Shown: positions 25,978 to 36,940 of the stretch, piece after piece
Position numbering within the stretch: the stretch's first letter is position 1
Layout of the letters: every line of letters starts with the position of its first letter
Assembly (NCBI RefSeq): GCF_010015585.1
Contig: NW_022985070.1
Coordinates: 1,248,995 to 1,312,994 of the forward strand
Direction of reading: 5' to 3'
Length of the DNA: 64,000 nt
Source of the DNA: Eremomyces bilateralis CBS 781.70
Lineage: Eukaryota > Ascomycota > Dothideomycetes > Eremomycetales > Eremomycetaceae
Notes under the pieces: generated by a model
What the model was told of the DNA's origin: nothing
Seen by the model: only the letters and a program-made list of their open reading frames with translations
Databases searched by the model: none
Position numbers and translations under genes: made by a program

Positions 25978-26733
25978 TTACTCGTCGTCCTCTTCCTCAG
26001 CCTCCAGCGTGCTCATGGCGATCCGGTCCAGATCCCGCTGCCCGCTCTGGGTGATTCTCCGGCCACCCTTCTCCTCATCGTGCTCGAGGACACCGATCTT
26101 CTCCAGCGCCTGCATGGCCTTGCGGTCGACCGATCCGGAAGCGTCGACGTGGTGCGAGGGGCGCGCGCCGCGGTTCTTGGTACCGCCGTGAAGCTTTCGT
26201 AGACGGCCGACGCCGACGGTCTTTCGGAGGTAGACGTGGCGGGCGATGGCAGCGGAGCGGATGTAGAACCAGTCGATATTCTGGGGAGGGAGCTCCTTGG
26301 ACTGTTCCTAGGATTTAGCATTTTCCCCTCACCCGCAGGATGGGTCTGGGGATACGTACATTTGACGTTTTGACGGTATCAGTCCAGGCTGTAGATCAAA
26401 GATGCAGTCAGCAAACCATTCTGCTTTCTTTCACACCACGCTGTGCCTGCGTCTCGAAAGATCCCCCAGTTACGGGATTCAGGCTGGACTTTGTGGTAGA
26501 AGGCATTCGTCTCAGTACGGACCTGGAATGGGAAGACGACCCTGTCGCTTCAAGAAAGCGGCTGGAAGACGTTAGAACATTGGACGATATCGGATCGATG
26601 ATTTCGGCGACAGTACCATAAGCCTCGATGAACTTGGCGGCCTGGAAAGAAGATTTGTTAGCCGACGGGATCGAACTGCGATGAGGATGGGAATGTGACA
26701 TACATCGACATCACGAACGTTGACTCCTCCCAT
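25978..26733 (-). CDS. rps19: 40S ribosomal protein S19 (eS19)
   Basis: Small-subunit ribosomal protein needed for 18S rRNA 3' maturation and head assembly of the 40S particle. Five exons were pieced together: 26704-26733, 26617-26641, 26523-26561, 26360-26388 and 25978-26307; introns of 62, 55, 134 and 52 nt. They sum to 453 nt, 150 residues, the normal eS19 size. The joined start reads MGGVNVRDVD then AAKFIEAYAAFLKRQGRLP, then WTDTVKTSNEQSKELPP. The long last exon carries NIDWFYIRSAAIARHVYLRK, GVGRLRKLHGG, SHHVDASGSVDRKAMQALE and GGRRITQSGQRDLDRIA, ending in an acidic tail. All borders have GT/AG. Intron-dense small ribosomal genes are usual in filamentous ascomycetes. A CACGTG at 26960-26965 lies 227 bp upstream of the start. 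Confidence 0.95.
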
Positions 26734-27547
26734 GGCTGCGATTGTCCAACTTCGAAAGGATCGATGTGGTGCGAATTGAGGAAGATGGATGGATAGATGG
26801 ATGACAGGAGCAGCGTGTGTGCGTTGTGGTGGAGGGAATGGAGGTCGAAGATGTGCGCTGGCCGGAGTGGGGAGCCTTCACCAAAATTCTGATATCGCTT
26901 AGAACCGTGAACGGGCTGTTTGGAACAAGGTTTCTCCGGCTGGGCTGCCAGAGATCCATCACGTGGAACAATGTCATGTGATATTTGATTCGATGAGCGC
27001 TTGTCCCTATTAGAGCCCAAGGAATTCTGGACCCACTTGGAGCCTCATCCACATCCCTGTACTCGATGTTTATTGGAGCGTTTGGTCCAGACCCTTGATT
27101 TTTATTCTGAAAGCGGTAGCCAATCGATCTTCTCCCTGTCCAAGACACTCCAAGTCCATCGACATAACTCTCCGTTTCATCTTTCTATTCTTCCATCCTT
27201 TAGACGCCGCACCGCCAGACATCGGGAAACATGGTCTATATTTGAAAACACCGTCGGTAGTCCTCGCGTGCTGTGGGACAGGCTACAATCCAGTAGTAGG
27301 TATGCACTGTGAAGCGTTTCAAACGTCGTACGCCTTTGTTCGACTCATCGCCTTCACGATGGGATTCTTTCTTTAACCGCAAGCGCCGTTCATTCTTCGT
27401 TCTCATCTTTCTTTCATGCCTTTCTTCCGTCGCTGTCCATCCTGCAATTCAGATCCTGAGTCTGTCCCTTGAGTCTCTACATCATTTCATTCTCGTCAGC
27501 ACGTTTCGTCCTGCGGTGTGCATCCCTCTGCTTCCGCCCTCATCATC
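26734..27547. other. Intergenic: divergent promoters of RPS19 and Mid2-like gene
   Basis: Shared upstream region of two divergent genes. A GGAT/GATG microsatellite sits at 26784-26803, just upstream of RPS19, and a CACGTG at 26960-26965. The Mid2-like side is C/T-rich, as in fungal leaders. No coding frame supported. Confidence 0.6.
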
Positions 27548-28771
27548 ATGGGTGCCATCACGCTTCACAAACTATCTATCGTCTGTCTGGTGTCTTCCGC
27601 CGTGCCATCAGCCTACGCCCTTGCTACTGCATTGAATGCGGCGAAACATGTCGGTCTGCTGGCTGAGCGCGCCGGTGATGATTGCGGAGGGAACGCAACC
27701 CTTTACCATTGCGGAAACCGTCTCCCTACGGGGTTCTGCTGTTCGGAAAACGCGTCATGCTTGATTCTAAACAACACGATCACCGAATCTGTATTATGCT
27801 GCCCTAAAGGCTCAAGCTGCGAATTTGTTGAAACGATTACCTGCGATCCAACGGAACAGGATGCTACGATATTCCCTGAGAGTCCTCTGCACATGGCAAA
27901 TCTGACAAACGCTCTCCCATCCTGCGGAAATAAATGCTGTCCATTAGGGTACGAATGCACACTAGGCGCATGTGCCATGAAAGAAGAAACAAAGTCAGCT
28001 CCATCAAGTTCGGTGACAGCACCGAGTCCGACTTCCTCCTCTGCAGTCTCCGAATCCTCGTCATCCACCACCACACTAGTTCCAGTTGCCTCATCCGGAT
28101 CTTCATTCAATCCCTCCTCCTTTGCAGCCGGCCTAATTCCAGGCCTTGTTTTGGGTGCCGCACTCTGTTTCGGTATCATATGGTACATCCGTCGTCGAAA
28201 GAGGCGCGAATCCGTAGATTCCATCTTCGGTCCGGTCCGTCGAGAGATATCCGACCCGATTCACCAACCGTCGATGTCCACGCGGACCGATTTCCTCCAA
28301 GCGCAGCAACGGGAGTCGAACCGCAGTTCGGAGACGAAATCAAGCGACGGCGCCTACTCACCCAACACACGCCCGGGCGAAACCACTCCGACCCCTCGGC
28401 CGCGGTACCAGGCAAATACAAGCGATCCCTTTATCCAGTCTCGTACCTCGTTCCCACGAGTTCGTGCTTTATTCGCCCCGAAAACCCCTACTGTCAACAG
28501 ACCAGTCGATCCGGAGGTCGAAAAACCGTCAAGACCAGGGCTGGATCGTAGGAAGAGCAGCGAGACAATCGGTATCCTCATGACCCCTCCGTCGATACTG
28601 CCTTCGACAAGGTACGATCCCGCAGCACAACCCGGGACAAGCTCAGAGGGATCCGGCGGCCTGCGTCCTGACTATAAACCCAGGCGGAACATAGAACGAG
28701 AGATCGAAGATGGACAGCGGATGACTACGTTTACGACGATCATGCACGATGCAGGGTATGCTCAGAAATAA
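27548..28771 (+). CDS. Cysteine-rich single-pass membrane protein, Mid2-like
   Basis: Type I membrane protein of unknown exact role, 407 residues, one exon. It opens with a signal peptide (hydrophobic run after MGAITLHKLSIVCLVSSAVPS). The next 130 residues form a cysteine-rich ectodomain: DDCGGNATLYHCGN, GFCCSENASC, VLCCPKGSSCEF, CGNKCCPLGYECTLGAC. A Ser/Thr-rich stalk follows (about 145-185), a likely O-mannosylation zone. One transmembrane span lies near 191-214 (AGLIPGLVLGAALCFGIIWY), then a basic stop-transfer RRRKRR. The 190-residue cytoplasmic tail is Ser/Pro/Arg-rich. The layout matches Mid2/Wsc-like cell-wall sensors and fungal CFEM-free Cys-rich receptors; sensing is inference. The ATG at 27548 is the first in frame; the frame upstream begins only with GTG. 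Confidence 0.8.
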   Translation: MGAITLHKLSIVCLVSSAVPSAYALATALNAAKHVGLLAERAGDDCGGNATLYHCGNRLPTGFCCSENASCLILNNTITESVLCCPKGSSCEFVETITCDPTEQDATIFPESPLHMANLTNALPSCGNKCCPLGYECTLGACAMKEETKSAPSSSVTAPSPTSSSAVSESSSSTTTLVPVASSGSSFNPSSFAAGLIPGLVLGAALCFGIIWYIRRRKRRESVDSIFGPVRREISDPIHQPSMSTRTDFLQAQQRESNRSSETKSSDGAYSPNTRPGETTPTPRPRYQANTSDPFIQSRTSFPRVRALFAPKTPTVNRPVDPEVEKPSRPGLDRRKSSETIGILMTPPSILPSTRYDPAAQPGTSSEGSGGLRPDYKPRRNIEREIEDGQRMTTFTTIMHDAGYAQK

Positions 28772-31700
28772 TTCGTTCCTTATAGGTGCATATCTGGTGG
28801 GTTTTAATGGTGTAATTCTTTGTCTTTCATCGGACATGTCAATAGCATTGGGCACGCTTGACCATATATTGCCTCGGTTCCAAATACATTAGTTGAAAGC
28901 ACTCTGTGGAAGCACTCCGTCGTGCAGATGTCGTACGGTACCTTCGGACTCGGATGACATGAAGCGGTTTTGGAAGGTGCCCACTGCCCAGCCTCTACCC
29001 TCTGGCCTGTGTGTGTTTGATTTTAAACGGGAGACCCAGCCCTATATCCCTTTGATCCCTCTTGGCCTCCCAGGTTGCTAGATATTAAACATCCCACAAT
29101 AAATCTCCGACTCCGCCGAGAGAGCTTATTGGGACGTCAATGCTCAATGCCTCGGCCGCCGTGTCCCAGATCAATTGGAAAATGTATCGTTCAGGGCTGA
29201 ACCGTGTTTGGCACGATTTGGTGGCGACAAAACGAAGGCATCTAGAGGCGCGTACATTTCCATGGTTAGTGAGCCTTCTTGGGAACGGTGATACATCATG
29301 GAAATTGGGCAGTTGAACACGTAGCGCACTGGGACATATGTCGGAGTGCCTTGTTTAACTGAGTTGATTGAAGATTTGAAGTTCCACCTCGTCTGTCTAA
29401 ATGCTTCGAAGGGGATAATGGTCGGGACAGTACACTGTAGGTCGTATTATTTGCATGCACGATATGTAGTTAGCGGTCTGCAGGGTAGAACCGCCGCGCT
29501 AAGCTTCCAAAGTTCTTCATCTCCGGAGCGGGACGTCTAGCATGGTGAAATTAGTGCAATCTAGAATTGGAATCGAGGAATTCCCCGATACCTGGACTCT
29601 GCTACTCTAAAGACGGCTCCAGTTTCCGCTAGCCGGCTAGAGTCCGCTTAGCTCGAGCCTCGAGGTCGAGCATATGGGACGAGCATATCGGGACTGCTAG
29701 GCGCTATGCCATCAAATGACGGCAAATTTAGCAGCATTGAGCTTCCTGAATCCTGATGCCCTGCAGTGTAGGTAATACGACGTTCGCCTTACATCTGCAG
29801 TAAATTGAAGTTGTACTTAAGCCACTGTACTTGGCCAACGTGAAGATCCGCACTGCATGACTCTCATCCGTAAATCGTCTCTACATAGTATATACGAGGC
29901 GGGCCACATCGTATCCTCACGGGTCGGTCCCGAACCTCCCAACCTTATTTCGTAGTGACTGTAATATTGATTCAATTTCAATTTGAACATGAAGGGGTCC
30001 TCAAGTCCCAAGTGGCATCTTAAAGAGTGGACGTCCTCCTTCAGACACGAGAAAATTGTGGGGAGGTTATGAAATATTTAAATGGGCAAAGGTACTACGT
30101 ACCCATGTAGAGCCTGGGGATCGGTCCAAGTCCGAAACAATTACCTGTATAGGGGAGAGACTAGAGAACTCCCTCCACTGTACAGAGGGCGGCACAAGGT
30201 TTCTATTCCCGAACTACGCATCGACAATTCGACATTGTAGGAATTTGGCACGATGGCGGAAGAGGCGTCCTGGAGGTGATTACCCCTCAATATCCATCCC
30301 CTTTGACAGCAGCATGAAAGTGGGCATATTCGCGGCAGGACGGCCAAACTAGGTAGAGGACCTGCCAACTCCACGGTTCACCGGACAGAAACTCATCGGG
30401 AGTGAAGGCAAGCCACGAGATCATGGCCCACGCCTCGGCCACAGATGCCGAAGGTGGCGGGGGAAGCATACATATAAGTATTAAGTATACCTAAGTGCGG
30501 TGTTACACTGCCGCTGTAAGGTGCAGTGAAAGGAAAGCCAAGCGCCGACGGCATGTAGCACCAAGCATTGACACCAGTGCGTCCTCATATGTCAAATTGT
30601 CAATACGTCTCCATAACGCCTTGTACGCCAGACACCATGACCAAAGCCGCAAAAAGAGATGAAGATGTAGGTAGCCTGATGAACATTGAACTGGAAATGA
30701 AGGAGAGGCATATGCTGAGTCTCTTCATGAGTGACACTCTGGGCCGTTGCCGTGCGTTGAAGCGTTGAAGCGTTGAAGTTTGAAAGAGAACAGGAGAGAT
30801 ATGACCAAACCATGTGATGACAAGGTGCGACAGGAGAGGTCACTGTGATGGAAGACCATGATGGGTGGTTGCGTGTGGATTTAGAGTTTGAGACAAAGCC
30901 GTGCAGGACAAAGGAGGGGGAATCAGGGGATAGACTTGACCATATCGACAGCCCGTGATCAAGGGTTCCTGCAGAAGCGTAAAGCTCCCGAGTTCTGGCT
31001 GAGATTTTTGAACTTCTGCGATGTCCCAGAGGCCAAAAGAGGCCAGACTCCATGTTTCATCCTTCAGGTTCTGCCCGTTCTATAGACAGTAGAGAGTGTT
31101 AGTAACTCGACAAAGGTCCAAACTCCAAAGGCTGTCCAGCTTTATTCTGCAAGCGCCGGGCTGAAGCCGGGGTTGACTTCAGTTGTCAGTTGTCACACCG
31201 ATCCACAAAATGATGGGCATTTGGCAGTTTGGAAACGGGTGTACACAAGTTGAAAATGCGGTTATTCACATATTAATAGCACCAGGCTTGCAGAAGGAGA
31301 CGTCGGGGTTACTTTCTATGAAGTGGAATTGCATAGAAGTTTTGAGGACATTTAACCATCCACAACAGCACAACTCATCTGGTGTGGGAATTGACGCCGG
31401 AGTCACTACTACATAATACTACAGGGGGGGCGGCATCGGATGCTGGGGGCTTTGTCTCCATCCAACTCTCCATCCCAAGTTCCAACTCTCCATCCATCGT
31501 TGACACTGACGCACCACATCCTCCTCCCTCCTCCCTCCTCACTCCTCACAGGCTCACACATCCATCTTCTAAGCCGTGGCACTTTACTAATGCACTCGAG
31601 CCAATAACAATGCTCCATTGGCACAAAATCCCGCCTGATCTCCGTCCTTAGTCCTGTTGTCTTTCGATCCCCTTGCGTTTGCTGCTGCACCAACCTTCTC

Positions 31701-32165
31701 ACCAGCCGCTGACCCCCTTCATCTTCTAATCGTGGCATCGCACCCTATACATCCCCCTTCCAGTGTCTGGACACTTCTCTCTTGGTCATCTTGTTGTGTT
31801 GGCCTTGCCCCAGACCTCTTGCCTCACGCCCTTCTGTTCGGTGTCGAAGTATTACCCTATTCCAGGGGCCCTTCATCAGACCCTACCCTAGTCCAGACAT
31901 CTGTACCTAGTAATTTCGCAAGCATCGACCCAGCCAATTCAATCCACGGCTTTGCTCCGCTAAACGCCCGGCTCCTCAGCACCCAGGGGAGCCTCCCTTC
32001 ATCACGATTGTCCCTCACACCTCCGAGTTCTCAAACATCTTCGGATGCTCTCCCTGTCGCGCACTGGTTCCAAGCCCTCTTCGACCCATCGTGCTTCGAG
32101 CCTCCAGCCTTAGCTAACCTTACGTTGCTGCGTCTGGCCTGGGGCCGGCTTAGGTATGGTTGCTG
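28772..32165. other. Gene-poor 3.4 kb upstream of the RhoGAP gene
   Basis: No gene could be supported on either strand. The left half has paired GAGCATAT-containing motifs near 29667-29692 and short palindromes. A perfect 8-bp tandem triplet lies at 30755-30778. From about 31440 the plus strand becomes C/T-rich (CCATCC and CCTCCT runs), as expected of a promoter and long leader for the RhoGAP gene. An overlapping upstream ORF begins at 32156. Confidence 0.5.
30755..30778. repeat. 8-bp tandem repeat, three copies
   Basis: The unit CGTTGAAG occurs three times head to tail, perfectly, in the gene-free region before the RhoGAP gene. Short slippage-type repeat without known role. Confidence 0.8.
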
Positions 32166-32290
32166 ATGTCTCCACTGCCACAGTCCGCATCCCCAAGCCA
32201 ACCATCAATTGGAGACTCGGCCAGATATCAGCTGAGGGAAACTGGCTCGTCGCCATCCTCTCGATCGGATCGAAACAGGAGGCAACATAA
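32156..32290 (+). promoter_or_regulatory. Upstream ORF overlapping the RhoGAP start
   Basis: ATG at 32156 (context GGT-ATG-G) opens a 44-codon frame ending with TAA at 32288-32290. It overlaps the main ATG at 32166 in another frame. Its start context is better than that of the main ATG (CTG-ATG-T). Ribosomes starting here would miss the main start, unless the mRNA begins downstream or an unseen splice changes the 5' end. Confidence 0.4.
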
Positions 32291-35200
32291 ACCGATCCCG
32301 TCGCCATTGCAGCAGGCATCCTACAGCTCTCCTGCATTTTCCACCACCTCTCCTACCTCTCACGATCAGCCCCGCTCTCCGCGCGAGATTCTCGACCATT
32401 TAATAGCTACGGAAAAGGACGAGGTTGTGCCATCAGCACCATCAGGGCAAGAAACACCTCGCGGCAATCGTGGCAGTCCGAATCGGACATCGGTCGCTCC
32501 ATCCGTTCCATTGTCTCCTCCTACCTCCCCGACCTCCACCGGCAAAATCACACACACGATGGCTTCGACAACAACGGCAGCTCAGGGACGACCCGGATCT
32601 CGCCCTGTCCCTCCTCGCAATCCCTCCATCGACTCGGCCGTCTCATCCATATCCTCCAGTACATCCCAATCCTACCATTCTACCCCAATAAGGTCGGCGC
32701 AAGACACGAGAGCTCCGCCAGACATGACAAGTCTCATTCTTGCAGCGGGCTCACCCGAGGCCGCGCTCCTGTCCCTCTGGAAAGAGAGACAGTCGGCTTC
32801 AAACCATAATGCTCAGCTGTGGAGATTGGTGGAAAAGCAGCGAACCATGATATTGGGCCTGAATAAAGACCTAGAACGAGCTCTGAAGGACAAGGAACGG
32901 TATCGTAAGAAGCTCAAGGATCATATGGCGCAAGCACCGCCTCTCCCGAACACGGCGCAACGGTCAAATATGGCGCATCGGGATCACAGCTCGTCTCCGG
33001 CGAATAGTGATGCTGCCGACGATTTGGGACATATGCGCCAAACCCTTCATGAACGATCTACAAAGAGTGCGTTGGCTACGGCAATGTCAAAGGCAAACCG
33101 AGCAGGGTCTGAGTCTCCGCGCGGAGGTCCGCAAGTTCAATCGACCCACTCGCCCATCCAAACTTCGGGATCGATGTCTGCCACCGACTCGGCGATTGGC
33201 AGCCATGAACCGTCACCAACGGATGCATCCATACATCAACACGCGAGACCAATACCAGGGCCTAACAATGGAGCCGTAACTGGTGTACATGAAGGCCCTC
33301 GTAACCCGCCCAAAGCAACCGGTGGCCGCCGGGAAGACGAGTCACTCTCTCCAAAAACTTCATCGGTAGGAACCAGCAGCACCCTGCATGTCCAAGACCC
33401 CAGCAACCCACCCGCCCTCTCACTGACCCAAGCTACTCCCATCGTTGAGGGCGGGCGCTTCTCAAACCCGATCCATGAGCGGACAGGCTCGGCGACGGTT
33501 CGAAAAGCACCTCCCAAGCCTCTCGACCTTTCCAACAAGTCCGTCCACCCAAGCTCGCATCTACACGCTGCCGGCCCCACGGATGGTTCCGAATCCGAAT
33601 ACGATGACCAGCTAGAAGTGGATGAGATACCACGGTTCGAGCGCGGGCGACGCAAAACCCGGGAAGAAGACGACCACCTAAGGGAGGCACATTTGAAGCA
33701 AGAACAAGATAGTCGCAGCATGTCCAAAAAGAAAGTGAAAAGCAAGAGCAAGAGTAAGAGTCAGCCGACCTCCGAACAGACGTCGCCTGTGGACACCGAG
33801 AAGACCACAGTTGTGGAAGCTGGGTCCATGTCTGGGTTTGTAGGGCTACCAGCGTCGCCCCGTGCCATGCAACAGTCCGGATCAATTGCAGCCGTCTTGA
33901 GTCCTGGCGCATTGTCCGATCGGCCGGCTATTCAACGCAGCGTAATATCTCCTCCCTTAATGAGCCCCGGGCTTCCTGTCAGTCCACGGCCGGGCGATCG
34001 TCCAATGAATTCCCCTGCCCCTCGAATGCTCCACAGCAACACTCTTACTTCACCTCCCATGTCCCCGCGAGGAGCCAACGGTATCCCATTGTCTCCACGC
34101 GCTCCTCGACAGCCGATCCCTCTCCCTCTAGCTTCCCCGCTTTCCGTCACATCCCCACACCTTGCTCGAGCGGAAGGGTACCAGGTCCACCAACAGCCAC
34201 AGCCGGAGCAACATGGAGTTGCGCAGGCTTCCCTTGCCGAGAGACTACAGGTTTCACAACCGCAGTTAGCTCCGACCGAATCGGAGAACCAGTTGGGCCG
34301 TGAGTCCGCACTGAGTGGCAGCCAACCCCCGAGTCCGGATAACATCTATCGTGGACTAGTCTCCGATAACTACCCGGGTCTTCTTCTACAGCCGAATGCA
34401 CTCCCCTCCATTATGATACGAGTCTCGTCATCCCGACTGCGCCCGAGTCGCCACAGTATGCTCCTAGCAAGACCCCTCGAGGAAGATCCGGTGTTTATCC
34501 TGGGAATCCACGCGCGATCCGACGGCCGTCAATTGTGGAGGACGGAAAAAACCATTGCCTCGATACCGGTGTTCCATATGACGCTCAAGGACCGTCTCCA
34601 GGCAAGCGGAATTGGTTCCAGTGGATTGGACGTCAAGGTCCCGGACCGTAGTCTCTTCGCCGGCCATGCGCCGGCCAAGATCGATGCCCGACGTGCCGCA
34701 GTGGACAAATATTTCGAGAGCGTCCTCGATACGGAAATGGACGAGATAGCGGCGCTGATGGTGTGCGGGTTCCTTTCGACGGATGCGATTGGTGCCGACG
34801 CGGAGGAAGCGTCGCCTGGCGGATTCCAACCTTCCGACGCGGGGGCAAGTGCAAGCAGCGCGAGTGCCAGCACCCTCACTCAAACATCCTCATTGAGTAA
34901 GGGTAGTGGCTCGCGCGGACGTACAGGGAAGGAGGGATACCTGACCAAACGCGGGAAGAACTTCGGCGGATGGAAGGCGCGATACTTCGTTCTGGAAGGG
35001 CCGGAGCTGAAGTACTATGAGATGGCGGGTGGGGCGCATCTAGGCACCATCAAACTGATGCACGCCCAAATAGGAAAGCAGAGCCCACAGGCGTCGTCGT
35101 CGAGCGCATCAGGAAACAGCCACCAGGACGACTTGGATAACCAGTACCGCCATGCCTTCCTGATCCTCGAACCCAAGCGGAAGGACCCATCCAACCCGGT

Positions 35201-36940
35201 CCGTCACGTGCTGTGCGCTGAGAGTGACGCCGAGCGGGATGCCTGGGTCGAAGCGCTGGTTTCCTATGTCGACCCCGACGATTCGGAGAACCCGAAGAGT
35301 CCGAAGGATCGAGACCCGAACTCGGCCCGCAGCGCAGAGTTCCCGCTCCCCGGTAAGCAGTACCGTCCGGGTGAGGCCAAATCACGGGGCAAGGACGGCG
35401 TGAATCCGGGGGAGGCCACGACGGTCCAGGCAGTAAGCTACGATGCGACTGTCCCTGCCGAAGCCCCTATTCGAGGCGGGACCCCCAACTTCGGTTATCG
35501 GGACCCGAACGGCCATCACGTCCCAGGGAGCCCGACAATGGGCGGCTCGTTTTCTCATGCGCAGCCCATGCACCCGCTCATTTCCGGCCCGACGAATGGC
35601 TCCGTCATCCACAACGTCGGCATGTGGGGGAACAAAGCGGCTTCCTCCCTGAGCGTCAAGGACAAGAAACGCAGCATCTTCGGTTTCCGAGGCCGCTCTT
35701 CTTCAGACCTCGTAGCACAGGAACAAAGGCCACAACCGGCGCCTCATGTGGTCTTCGGCATCCCCCTTGCTGAAGCCGCGGAATGCTCGCAACCGCTCGG
35801 AGTTGATGAATACCTTCCAGCCGTGGTATATCGCTCAATCGAATACCTGCGAGCGAAGGGTGCTGCAGACGAGGAGGGGCTATTCCGGCTCAGCGGGTCG
35901 AATATCGTCATCAAGGGTCTGCGGGAGCGATACAATACTGAAGGTGATGTTCGGCTGTTGGAGGGTGAGCCGTACGATGTTCATGCTGTCGCAAGCTTGC
36001 TCAAGCTGTATCTACGGGAACTTCCAGTGAGCATCTTGACACGGGAGTTGCATCTTGATTTCCTCAAAGCGCTCGGTGAGTTTTGTTGCCGCTTGTCCCC
36101 TTGCGTAAACCCACACTAACGCATCGGCTCAGAAATCGAAAACCGAGACCAGAAGATTGCGATCTTCAACCTGCTGGTGCACAGGCTTCCCAAAGCCAAT
36201 TATTTCCTTTTGGCTGCGCTTCTTGGATTCCTCTTAGAAATCGTCTCGAATTCGGAGGTGAACAAGATGAATGTTAGGAACGGTAAGTCGCCGACTCGGC
36301 CCGGATCTTTGCTGCTTTTCGGCTGTGCTAATTGAACCCGACAGTTGGCATTGTATTTGCCCCGACGCTGAACATTCCCGCGACCATTATTTCCCTTTTC
36401 TTGACCGCCTATGCTGCTATCTTTGGAGCAGCACGAACTTCGGAACACGAGGAGTTCACCCTTCCTGCTCCGACGGACACCCGCGAATTATCGGTTCCAT
36501 CGAACCAGGTCGACAGCCTCGGGATTCGCTCCCCACGACATCAGATGTTCTCCGATCTCCCCACCCCGAGCTATCGGCAGACGTTCCTGGGTGGGAACGG
36601 AAACGGGCCGGCGCATGGTGGGCCTGCTCCAGCGGGGTATGCTCCAGGAAACCCCGGTCTATCGCGCATGGGACCACCACAGGCGGATACGGGCTTCATC
36701 CCATTGCATCCGTCTTACGATGCTCCGCCGCCGGCAGTGAACTACTCCACCAATGAGGATGGGAACCAAGCCGCGGGCTATAATCCATCGCAGATTATGG
36801 GCGGGCGGGATGCGAAGCAGCGGCGTCGCGAAAGCAGCATGCTCATGATGAACACAAACGTGGCGAACCAACGGCATCCATCGATGCAGCGGTTACGCGA
36901 GGACGCGGGACTGGTGCGGGAAGAGAGTGCGTTTGATTGA
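32166..36940 (+). CDS. bem3: Bem3-type Rho GTPase-activating protein (PX-PH-RhoGAP)
   Basis: GAP for Cdc42/Rho GTPases controlling polarity at the hyphal tip. Three exons: 32166-36075, 36133-36282 and 36345-36940; introns of 57 and 62 nt; total 1551 residues. Order of parts: Ser/Pro-rich N-terminus containing SPREILDHLIATEKDE; a coiled coil at about 204-254 (rich in Lys/Arg/Glu); a long disordered stretch; a PX-like domain at about 746-875 (SIMIRVSSSRLRPS, VFHMTLKDRL); a PH domain at about 921-1038 (GYLTKRGKNFGGWKARYFVL). The RhoGAP domain spans about 1196-1380, with arginine finger in EEGLFRLSGS, then YDVHAVASLLKLYLRELP, AIFNLLVHRLPKANYFLLAA and NKMNVRNVGIVFAPTL. The exon joins fall inside the GAP domain and restore it exactly. 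The domain order is that of Bem3. The N-terminal start is the weak point, because an overlapping ATG sits 10 bases upstream. Confidence 0.92.
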
